A stretch of 15,000 nt of DNA from the NCBI GenBank assembly GCA_012295275.1, contig CM022672.1, forward strand, positions 10,315,404 through 10,330,403. The letters run 5' to 3'. Below the pieces are notes generated by a model. That model saw nothing but the letters and a program-made list of their open reading frames with translations, did not search any database and was not told where the DNA came from. Of this stretch, positions 7,641 through 14,825 are shown in pieces. How positions within the stretch are numbered: the first letter of the stretch is position 1; each line of letters starts with the position of its first letter. The stretch is from Chrysomallon squamiferum. Taxonomy: Eukaryota; Mollusca; Gastropoda; Neomphalida; Peltospiridae. Both the position numbers and the translations under genes were made by a program.

Positions 7641-7995
7641 TTAAATCATATATCATTTATTTTTTGTCTATGTCTTTATTTTATTTATTTATTTATTTAT
7701 CTGGACAAAAATCTCGTCAAATTACTTCATTCTGGCTATAAAATGAAAATTTAATAATAATAAAAGCAACAACAACAACAAGAAAAATATATATATTTTT
7801 TTAAAACGATCACAGTTAATTTGTATCATTATTATTTTTTTTGCTGAACATTTAAATAGTATCTTATTTTTGCAACTCATGACCCCAAAAAGGCTGAAGC
7901 TCCATTATTTATTTATCTATTTATTTATTTAATTATTTATTTATTTATTTACTAGTTTCTTGTTTATTAATTTATATTTATATCATCAAGATCAA
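7641..7995. repeat. A+T-rich stretch with (ATTT)n arrays
   Basis: ATTT units at about 7680-7700 and 7903-7951 (with a TATC and a TAAT variant), a CAA block at 7767-7780 and a TA run at 7788-7795. Unique sequence lies between. No gene. Confidence 0.85.
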
Positions 7996-8070
7996 TATTA
8001 TTATTATTATTATCATCATCATCTTACTATTATTATCATGTTGTTGTTTTTATTGTTGTTGTTGTTATTA
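7996..8070 (+). repeat. ATT/ATC/GTT triplet array
   Basis: ATT units change into ATC units near 8012-8024, then ATT again, then GTT units (8040-8066). Phase is mostly kept. Confidence 0.9.
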
Positions 8071-8228
8071 TGCACCATTCCCTTCTTTCTTTATTGGTTT
8101 ATTTATACATCAAACCTGTAATTATTTCTAAAATTTTATATCTTTTTTTCACGATCTGCTTTGATATCAGGTTTTTTCAAAAAATATTTCAACCACAAGT
8201 ATGGCCTTCAGTATGCACGAATGCTTTC

Positions 8229-8273
8229 ACACACACGTCCACACACACACACACACGCACGCACACACACACA
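8229..8273 (+). repeat. (CA)n / (CGCA) microsatellite
   Basis: CA units with CGTC and CGCACGCA interruptions. The preceding segment 8071-8228 and the following 8274-8613 are unique, A+T-rich and without supported genes. The 82-codon plus-strand frame across it has no recognisable domain. Confidence 0.93.
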
Positions 8274-8613
8274 CCCTTACCTCATTTACTCTATTTCTGC
8301 AGAACGTGGCTAAGTTAAATCCGGTTTACAAGCACTCAGAGAGTGTGGTTAAACAAAAAACAAAGAAATTAAATTAAAATAACGATTTTCTGAATAAGTG
8401 TTTATTTACGTACAGTTTTATTATCCCGTGAAAAAGGTGAGGAGAAAACATACCACCCAGCTTTCTTTCAGTTAAGAATATTATATCCAGGAAATTACGT
8501 TTTTTCTTGCAATATTAATAAAAACATAATGTAAATATAAATCTTCAGTTTTTTGTCTCCAAAGACAGAAACAGTTTTTACTTAATAAATATATTTAAGA
8601 ATAACTGTCTCTC

Positions 8614-8630
8614 TGTGTGTGCGCGCGCGC

Positions 8631-8658
<28 letters not shown>
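8614..8658 (+). repeat. (TG)n(CG)5(TG)n, Z-DNA-prone
   Basis: A 45-bp unbroken purine-pyrimidine alternation with a central CG block (8620-8631) flanked by TG units on both sides. CG alternation is the strongest Z-DNA former and TG the next. This is the strongest such candidate in the window. Confidence 0.93.
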
Positions 8659-8661
<3 letters not shown>

Positions 8662-8736
8662 TCTGCGGGTATATGTGTATGCGCATGGGTATGTGAAGAT
8701 TCGTCTTCTGTGTTATAAAAGAATGTCAACTCTGTT

Positions 8737-8762
8737 TGCGTGCGTGCGTGTGCGTGCGTGCG
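8737..8762 (+). repeat. (TGCG)n microsatellite
   Basis: Three TGCG units, a TG, then three more. CpG is retained in the array although the window is otherwise low in G+C. Confidence 0.9.
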
Positions 8763-8819
8763 TTTGTGCAAATGCATGTAAACTGGCAAAATTCGGACAT
8801 TTCTGAAAAGTATTTATTA

Positions 8820-9030
8820 GAAAAATGTATCGAGAACGTGTAACGGGAGAGCCATTTCACGCGTCAGTACCACTGTCCTTTTTGCCAAATCGCAACCTTA
8901 CCGTGAACAAAACGTAAACTTCGAGTTCCCCACCACAAAAACACATAAAACTCTATTGGTAATCGAACTTAGCTGCTACTTCAACAGCAGATGTAAAAGA
9001 TAGCTCGGCTATCAAATGACAACTAGCGAC
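8820..9030 (-). mobile_element. Candidate tRNA-derived SINE
   Basis: On the minus strand a box-A-like TAGCCGAGCTA starts at 9011 and a box-B-like GTTCGATTACC starts at 8968. The start-to-start distance is 43 nt, close to the tRNA spacing of about 44. Between them 8973-8990 forms CTGCT/AGCAG, a 5-bp stem with an 8-nt loop where the anticodon arm should be. The box A region is itself a GATAGC/GCTATC palindrome (8999-9013), so its match is partly constrained. A SINE body could extend towards 8820, but its end is not visible. A tRNA gene is unlikely because acceptor and T stems do not pair. No database family was checked. Confidence 0.42.
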
Positions 9031-9056
9031 AGTCCTACTATGAATTTTAAAGAAGG

Positions 9057-9139
9057 AAAAAAAAAAAAAAAAAATAGTTTCATTCAATAAAGGGGACATA
9101 CAATAAAAAAAAAAAAAAAAACTTCCGACAAAAAAAAAA
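9057..9139 (+). repeat. Three A-tracts with an AATAAA motif
   Basis: A18 (9057-9074), A17 (9105-9121) and A10 (9130-9139), separated by short unique sequences. AATAAA at 9086-9091 lies about 14 bp before the second tract, the spacing of a polyadenylation signal before a poly-A tail. This could mark retroposed 3' ends on the plus strand, but no retrocopy body is recognised upstream. Confidence 0.6.
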
Positions 9140-9251
9140 TGCAGTGAGGCTGATCGTACGTATAAGATATTCTGTTGGACTGTTGTTATATAAGGTATGA
9201 CTGTAGGCGTGTGAAAGTCGACTAGTTCCTGACGTGCTCTATTATTACCTG

Positions 9252-9356
9252 TTACTACTTACCTGCAAAGCGGCGCCTTTGATCTGGAAAGAAGGACACG
9301 ATCTCTAGAATGGATGGTTCGTTCAGATACGAGTTTAACCCGCCAAGTAAGGAATA
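9252..9356 (-). other. Candidate exon or microexon with splice sites
   Basis: On the minus strand 9254-9265 reads CAG|GTAAGTAGT, a near-perfect 5' splice site with the exon ending at 9263. Upstream, a pyrimidine-rich CGTGTCCTTCTTTCCAG (9300-9284) is a good 3' splice site. The two enclose a 21-nt, frame-preserving segment at 9263-9283. Alternatively the segment is the end of a longer exon, since one frame is open from 9356 through NSYLNEPSILEIVSFF to the donor. No protein family is recognised. It could also be a coincidence in unique DNA. Confidence 0.25.
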
Positions 9357-9499
9357 TTATTACATGAAAGTTAAAATTTGTTTGAAATTTGCTATCATCG
9401 ATTATCGATCTGTGTGATAAATTTGTAAATTTTATTTATTTTAGATTTTATTTTAAATTTGCTGTTGTGATATTGGTATATTCTTTTTCACTGTTACTG
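9357..9499. other. Unique A+T-rich stretch
   Basis: No feature is supported apart from a short ATCGATTATCGAT near-repeat at about 9396-9408. Confidence 0.5.
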
Positions 9500-9648
9500 T
9501 TATTGTAGTTATTGTTATTATCATCATCATCATCATTATTGTTGTTATTACTGTCATTTTTTTTTTATCTTTTGATTGTTGTTATTATTATTACTGTTAT
9601 TATTATTATTATTATTGTTGTTGTTATTGTTATTGTTATTTTTATTAC

Positions 9649-9715
<67 letters not shown>
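9500..9715 (+). repeat. ATT/ATC/GTT array ending in pure (ATT)22
   Basis: Mixed GTT, ATT and ATC units (9500-9546), a T run with unique bases (9556-9574), further GTT/ATT units, then a pure 67-bp ATT array at 9649-9715. Poly-Ile, poly-Leu and poly-Asn frames over it are artefacts. Confidence 0.97.
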
Positions 9716-9717
<2 letters not shown>

Positions 9718-10092
9718 CAGTAACTGAATTTTCCACTCTCATTCATTTTATCTCCTTCCTTCAAAAGCGACTGTATAAATTATGTTTCTTACATTGCCAA
9801 TTTAGTCTCTCTTTTTTTTTTTTTACAAAAAAAAAATCTGTTATAGATTGAGTTTCTTTCATTTACATAATACTGCATTACCGTTGTTTTCTTTTGACGG
9901 TTCGTCGCGTTTTGCAACTCAAGAAATGTTCTGTTTTGTTCCGACACAAAAACGAGTCTGTCATTCTGCAGTCGACAATTTTTACCACCAGCAGATTTAG
10001 AAAGGGCGCCATAAAACATGAGATAACATGTATTTAAAATTTTTATGTTTTCATCGCCGCAAATGTAACGGGAGACGCACAAGAGGGAGAGA

Positions 10093-10096
<4 letters not shown>
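9716..10096. other. Unique stretch with a T13/A10 hairpin
   Basis: Mostly unique sequence. T13 (9812-9824), AC, then A10 (9827-9836) form a self-complementary pair. A minus-strand frame that begins in the AG array runs through this region (about 9789-10040) with mixed residues such as SAGGKNCRLQNDRL, but its N-terminal half is repeat-derived and I see no domain. Confidence 0.5.
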
Positions 10097-10181
<85 letters not shown>

Positions 10182-10278
10182 GAGAGTCAGACCATAAAAA
10201 AGAAAGACAGAGATGTATAACCCAGAGAGATAATTATAGAAAGAAAGAGTCAAATAGAGAGAAGAAGAGAGAAAGATA
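10097..10278 (+). repeat. (AG)38 and purine-rich tail
   Basis: A pure 77-bp AG run (10097-10173), a single C at 10174, more AG to 10186, then degenerate GA-rich sequence to about 10278. It is the inverse complement of the CT array 3.4 kb upstream. Confidence 0.97.
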
Positions 10279-10334
10279 AAAACATTTTAAAAAGACAAAT
10301 GCACTGCGTTCAATTCTGATGTGATTTTTGGTTT

Positions 10335-10500
10335 ACACACACACACATACATATATATATTTAATATAATTTAATTTTTATTTTATTTTGTTTTATTTTA
10401 AATTATTTGTTTTAATGTTTTTTATTTTATTTTATTTTATTTTATTTTTAATTATTTTATTTTATTTTGTTTTGTTTTATTTTATATTAGGTATCTTTTT
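10335..10500 (+). repeat. CA/TA then (TTTTA)/(TTTTG) tract
   Basis: CA units and a short TA run (10335-10360), then irregular TTTTA and TTTTG pentanucleotides (10375-10491), with four consecutive TTTTA at about 10421-10445. Confidence 0.9.
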
Positions 10501-11112
10501 TTTATTATTATTGGATTGTTTGTTTTTGTTTCTTATCTAAATTAATTTTTATATGCTTTTTTAAGCTTACTATATTATTATGTTTTCACTATTATTATTA
10601 TTACTTAGTAAGATTTGTTTTAAAGATTATTCGACGCAATTCCTTTGTGAAATTAATATATATATATTAATATACTAATTTTCTTAATTATTATTTTTTT
10701 TATTTTGCATCGTCTGCCTAAATCGCTATCTGTTTTTTAATTTATTTATTTTATTTTTTTTTAAATTATCAGAGCAGTTTAATCGAAACACATACACACA
10801 ACGACTTCTCCCTTTACGATACATTTCTTCAACTACTTTAAAAAAATAAAAAAATAATAATTAATTAATTAAAATATAAAAATGACATGATCAGGTGTAT
10901 CATTTTACATATCATAATGATATATGTTTGCTATTAAACTTTAAAATTACAACTTAAAAAAATATACCTGTCTTTGTTCTCAATTGCTCAGAAAAAATGT
11001 CAGCGTTTTCTCTTTTTACGAAAACAAACCGGTAAGTTTTTCTTACTGCACCTCAAAATAAAGGTTATCAGCGGAAATAAAGTTCGCGCAATCGCAGCTT
11101 TAACAAAAATCA
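10501..11112. other. A+T-rich unique stretch
   Basis: Highly A+T-rich to about 10980, with a perfect 20-bp palindrome of alternating AT type at 10652-10671 and a TTAATTAATTAA run near 10859. From 10980 composition becomes more mixed. A short ATG frame (MSAFSLFTKTNR) at 10997 meets a donor-like GGTAAGT at 11031-11037; unspliced it ends there. No gene is supported. Confidence 0.5.
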
Positions 11113-11245
11113 GAACATCTTCTGAAAAGGCCTGCTATGACAAACTGTAAACTGAACAACAGTATTATATGTATGAAGATTAGCTGATCTCCGGAAAGGC
11201 CTATTATGTCACTCTGGAAACATTGCATTATATCAGTGAAGATTA
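11113..11245. repeat. Tandem duplication, 63-69-bp unit
   Basis: Two diverged copies lie head to tail: about 11113-11182 and 11183-11245. Both carry GGAAAGGCCT-like sequence (AGGCCT at 11128 and 11197, offset 69), a TATTATATC/TATTATATG-like middle and the exact end GAAGATTA (11175 and 11238, offset 63). The offset difference is a 6-bp deletion in copy two. Weaker similarity before (CAGCGGAAA near 11071) and after (TTATCTCC at 11243) hints at further decayed units. Confidence 0.72.
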
Positions 11246-11339
11246 TCTCCTACACAACGGGTGGCACTGTGTTAAAATTTAACTGATTTTAATTCCTCTT
11301 TTATTTAACTTCTTTTAAGTATTTTTTCTCATAAAGAGA

Positions 11340-11541
11340 TTCTTCTTCTTCTTTTTCTTCTTCTTCTTCTTCTTTTCTTCTTCTTCTTCTTCTTTTTCTT
11401 CTTCTTCTTCTTCTTCTTCTTCTTTTTCTTCTTTTCTTCTTCTTCTTCTTCTTCTTCTTCTTCTTCTTCTTCTTTTCCTTCTTTCTTCTTCTTCTTCTTC
11501 TTCTTCTTCTTCTTCTTCTTCTTCTTCTTCTTCTTCTTCTT

Positions 11542-11572
<31 letters not shown>

Positions 11573-11594
11573 TTATTATTATTACTATTATTAT
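11340..11594 (+). repeat. (CTT)n tract changing into (ATT)n
   Basis: About 230 bp of CTT triplets with occasional extra T or C (11340-11482), then a pure section at about 11483-11571, then ATT units (11571-11594, one ACT variant). The minus-strand poly-Lys/Glu frame is an artefact. Long homopurine-homopyrimidine tracts of this type form triplex (H-DNA) and stall replication forks. Confidence 0.98.
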
Positions 11595-11622
11595 GCAACT
11601 GATAGGAAAATAACGACAGGGA

Positions 11623-11644
11623 TTTTTTTTTTTTTTTTTTTTTT
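11623..11644. repeat. T22 homopolymer
   Basis: A pure T run 29 bp after the CTT/ATT array. The following 11645-11940 is unique A+T-rich sequence without open frames or motifs that I can support. Confidence 0.95.
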
Positions 11645-11940
11645 CATTGCTTTAAATTACACCATAACTGTCCCCTCTTGTACTTTTTATCATCTAAATA
11701 AATTACTTGTAAAATTGAACTACATTCTGAATTTTAAAAATGTGTTTATTACAAATGCAAATGGTTTGGTTAATACATATTATATCTTCAAATTTAAATT
11801 TATATATCACATTTGCAATTTAATGAAACTTGAATGTTTTAAAACAAAGGTTTGTACAATTGGATTGTAAATCTTCTGTGAATAAGCAAACGAATGTTTC
11901 ATGTATTTTAATACCAACATTAACAGCTGTTAACAGCCAC

Positions 11941-12131
11941 TTCTGCTGCTGCTGCTACTGTTACCACTACTACTACGTCTGCTATTGCTGTTTCTGATGC
12001 TGCTGCTATTATTACTACTACTGCTACTTTTACTACCATTACTACTGTCACCACTCTACTACTACTACTAGTACTACTACTACAACTACATTATACTACT
12101 AGTAGTACTGCTGCTGCATTATTTCTAGTAG
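11941..12131 (+). repeat. Degenerate CTG/ACT/ATT triplet tract
   Basis: CTG units (11944-11955 and 11998-12006), ACT units (several blocks, the longest 12057-12070) and scattered ATT, in largely one phase. A 14-bp palindrome TACTACTAGTAGTA at 12094-12107 marks the point where ACT changes to AGT, that is, where the repeat switches strand. Confidence 0.9.
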
Positions 12132-12201
12132 AAATTCTAATTTAAAAACATTCTAATACAAATACAGCTAATACCACATTCAATCACATCTACTAGTATA
12201 A

Positions 12202-12489
12202 ACACACATACATACATTCACACAAATACATACATACAAATACATACATACATACATACATACATACATACATACATTACAATCACATACATACTATACA
12301 TACATACATACATACATACATACATACACACACACATACATACATACATACATACATACACACATACATACATACATACATACATACATACATACATACA
12401 TACATACATACATACATACATACACACACACATACATACATACATACATACATATATACACACACACAGTCATACGTATATACATACAG
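12202..12489 (+). repeat. (CATA)n tetranucleotide array with CA interruptions
   Basis: About 288 bp of CATA units broken by CACA blocks (for example 12326-12333, 12423-12431), with a pure 62-bp section at 12363-12424. Three minus-strand Met-Tyr-Val-Cys frames over it are artefacts. Confidence 0.98.
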
Positions 12490-12956
12490 ACATCTTCCAG
12501 TTTTAATCTACGTTTCCTTTCTCTGTGTGATTTTTCCATTGTCTGATTTATTTTGCTCGTAGTATGTGAGATAGCACGAATATAGATTTGTCAATAATTA
12601 TAAACTGGGAAATTTTCAGAAAAAAAACAACAACCACAACAAAGCTTTTAAATACAGATGTTTCGCTGTTTAAAGATTTTCTATAATTATGAACGTGTGT
12701 GTTTTTAAGTCACTTCACAAAATACGACTTTAATGTCAACGTTTATCGTTGTCTCTGCTTCAGCAACTGATTAATATTCTTTTTATGTCGTTTCGCGTTT
12801 TTAAATGCATCCGTTTGCAAAGGAATATTACCACACGCACGATTTTACATAATACATAAATGCATACGCATGTGCAGTTTGAATGAATGAACGTTTAACG
12901 AAAAACACGTCGGCTGTGTTTGCAGTTATCAACGTCAGGAATATTACAACGTATAT
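12490..12956. other. Unique stretch
   Basis: No gene is seen. It includes a 5-bp-arm hairpin at about 12736-12750. At its end is a 7-bp-arm inverted repeat ACGTATA/TATACGT (12949-12972) that runs into the next array. Confidence 0.55.
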
Positions 12957-13151
12957 ATATAAATTTATACGTATCTGCAAATACCAACACCACAGCTTAT
13001 GTTATAATTATATACAAAGTAAGTAACCAAAATTAAATAGTGGATTATAATTATGTGCAAAAATAAGTAACCAATATTGCATTCTATATTATAAAATTAT
13101 ATGCAAAATATATAAGTAAGATTACACCATATATTATTAATGTTATTGTTA

Positions 13152-13209
<58 letters not shown>

Positions 13210-13260
13210 ATGCAAATAAATATTCTATATAAAATCCTATATTATAATTTATCATGATTA
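12957..13260. repeat. 44-bp A+T-rich minisatellite with internal (ATT)18
   Basis: The core TATAATTAT plus GCAAA/ACAAA plus AAGTAACCAA starts near 13003, 13046 and 13090, giving periods of 43-44 bp. A weaker first unit begins near 12957 (TTTATACG...TGCAAATACCAA). A fourth unit starts near 13132 and is interrupted by GTTATT units and a pure 54-bp ATT array (13155-13208). Unit-like sequence ATGCAAATAAA resumes at 13210, and a fifth TATTATAATT follows near 13233. The microsatellite therefore appears to have grown inside a minisatellite unit. Confidence 0.78.
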
Positions 13261-13305
13261 CAATAATAAAATTAGTAAATATATTATTTTAAAATCACAA
13301 TCAAC

Positions 13306-13544
13306 GACATATACATATAGATAAATACATACATCACATACACATACATCACATACACATATACACACACACACATATATATATATACACACACAAATAT
13401 ACATACAGACATACATATATTTGTATGTATGCATAAATGTGTTTATGTGTATATACATATACATTCATACATACATACATACATACATACATACATACAT
13501 ACATACATAAACACGCACACACGCACACATATATACGCACACAC
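13306..13544 (+). repeat. CATA/CA/TA array with an internal inverted segment
   Basis: CATA and CACA units with two TACATCACATACACA-type repeats (about 13328-13359), a TA run (13375-13386), then a switch to TATG/TGTG sequence (13421-13453), then CATA again (13463-13510) and CACGCA. The switch is centred on an 8-bp-arm palindrome at 13410-13431. Confidence 0.93.
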
Positions 13545-13800
13545 TAATAATAATACTAGTCGGAACAGAATCTGCATTTTTTTCCTCTTGTTTGTCTGAG
13601 GAATTTTAAAAATGTTTCTCGCACTGGATAATTGTCCTGCAAGTTCGTTTCAGTTTCAAAGGTTGCTGATTAAGCATCTCTCTCACGGTTATTCACTTTT
13701 CACTTGTACCTGCCGAGCACGCGATCTCGACACAGAGAGAGAGCTCGCCTGGTGCTTTCTACTGTTAAATAACCCGTCTTTTTAAAGCGATGCAACTATG

Positions 13801-13802
<2 letters not shown>
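13545..13802. other. Unique stretch
   Basis: No open frame or RNA motif is supported. A short GA run (13733-13741) lies in a G+C-richer patch (13709-13753). Confidence 0.55.
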
Positions 13803-13852
<50 letters not shown>

Positions 13853-13870
13853 CTTGCGCGAGTGCTTGCG
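13803..13870 (+). repeat. (TG)22 plus a 12-bp duplication
   Basis: A pure TG array (13803-13846) is followed without gap by two exact copies of CGAGTGCTTGCG (13847-13858 and 13859-13870). Confidence 0.95.
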
Positions 13871-14384
13871 CGTTTCTTTGTGCTAAAGTTTTGTTTTAAA
13901 ATTAATTTTCAAAAAAAAAAAATAAAATAAAGAAAACAAATACTGAAAAAACTAAACAAAATTCTGTTTTCTTTCTTGTGTCTGTTTACGCTAGCCGAAC
14001 GGATGAATCGGTTGATTTTTATCAAATAAACGTAACACGACGCTGTCTTCATTATCTGGCTGTGTATTCATACACATCAGTCATGTAAATATATACAGTT
14101 CATATATATATATATATATATATATTGACTAGATACAAAGAATCAAAAATGTTACTCCGACCGGAATGGATATAGTTTATTTTACTGTAACAATAGTTTA
14201 TATAAAACACGCATATTAACAGTCCCTGTTGCTTGTTATGTGTCACGCGCTCTGTGCTAGCGTGTTGTGTAAGTCTCAGTCTGTCTGTTTATGTGTGCGT
14301 GTGTTTATTTATGCATGTATGTAATTTGTCGAAATGAATAGCCTGTTATTTTGTTTATGTATTCACGACATCACAAACCCCGTC
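13871..14384. other. Unique stretch with A-rich run and (AT)12
   Basis: An A-rich run at 13911-13930 and a pure AT dinucleotide array at 14102-14125. The remainder is unique. A TG-rich, TATG-like patch at 14278-14321 borders the SINE-like element. Confidence 0.7.
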
Positions 14385-14469
14385 AGATGCCGCTCACGAG
14401 ACTCGAACGTGTGGCACCCATTCGCCCGCATCTCGACGACGTACGACGTTACTGTTCAGCCATCAAAAC
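14385..14469 (-). mobile_element. tRNA-derived SINE head, boxes A and B
   Basis: On the minus strand, 14462-14451 reads TGGCTGAACAGT, matching the polymerase III A box, and 14409-14398 reads CGTTCGAGTCTC, matching the B box (GGTTCGANTCC). The starts are 53 nt apart, compatible with a tRNA having a longer variable region. The T-arm pairs only partly and no acceptor stem is seen, so this is a SINE or tRNA pseudogene, not a functional tRNA. The body would run towards 14280, where it fades into TATG/CA-like sequence. The plus-strand frame of 95 codons starting at 14334 is the antisense reading of it. Confidence 0.55.
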
Positions 14470-14547
14470 TTGAAAAAAGTTTCTTGATAAACGAGGTGGT
14501 AGTCATCGCTTCCCACGAAACACGCCTTTCTTTGTCTTTCGTCATTC

Positions 14548-14825
14548 TCTGTCCACAAGCAATATTGGGAAATGCACTGGCGCAGGAGGACAAAGTCCAT
14601 TCATGTAATGAATGTATTTAAGTATGTGTGTACGTATGTATGTTTACGTATGTAGATATGTAGATATGTATGTATGTATGTATGTATCTGTATATACCTG
14701 TATGTATGTATCTGTATGTACCTGTATGTACCTATGTGTATGTATGTATTTAGAAATGAATATTCTTAGACTGCACGCAGACAATATTCGGGAACGCATT
14801 GGCCTTGACGACGATAGCATTAGGC
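14548..14825. repeat. Two diverged copies of a short dispersed element
   Basis: The 22 bp at 14560-14581 and at 14782-14803 match at 18 of 22 positions, beginning CAATATT and ending TGGC. Weaker similarity extends 10-15 bp on each side, and both copies later show TCATGTAAT (14601 and 14857). They are in the same orientation, 222 bp apart, with a TATG array between. The two copies are open in different frames, so the similarity is not of a protein. A third source family is likely but not identified. Confidence 0.5.
14618..14752 (+). repeat. TATG/TATC-type degenerate tetranucleotide array
   Basis: Imperfect TATG units with TACG, TAGA and TACCTG variants, the purest part at 14667-14687. The 87-codon frame starting at 14612 reads through it and into the second element copy, ending in 40 non-repetitive residues with no recognised domain. 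Confidence 0.88.

Noticed and set aside
9512-9851. Poly-Leu, poly-Ile and poly-Asn frames
   Set aside because: They come from the long ATT array in its three phases.
9789-10253. 154-codon minus-strand frame with a mixed C-terminal half
   Set aside because: The N-terminal half is Ser-Leu repeat from the AG array. The rest has no recognised domain and ends in a Lys run from a T tract.
11329-11598. Lys/Glu-rich minus-strand frame
   Set aside because: It is the CTT tract read in one phase; no non-repeat residues beyond a few at the ends.
12218-12539. Met-Tyr-Val-Cys repeat frames
   Set aside because: They are CATA units read on the minus strand; a 4-bp repeat gives the four-residue period.
1187-14125. 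TATA-box or origin-like A+T runs
   Set aside because: TA runs are common throughout and none sits at a fixed distance from a supported start or gene.
8229-14321. CRISPR-like regular spacing among tandem arrays
   Set aside because: The repeats are contiguous simple or minisatellite units without unique spacers, and the DNA is eukaryotic in style.
14334-14621. 95-codon plus-strand frame with ordinary composition
   Set aside because: Its core is the antisense of the tRNA-like element, so the open frame is better explained by that than by a gene.
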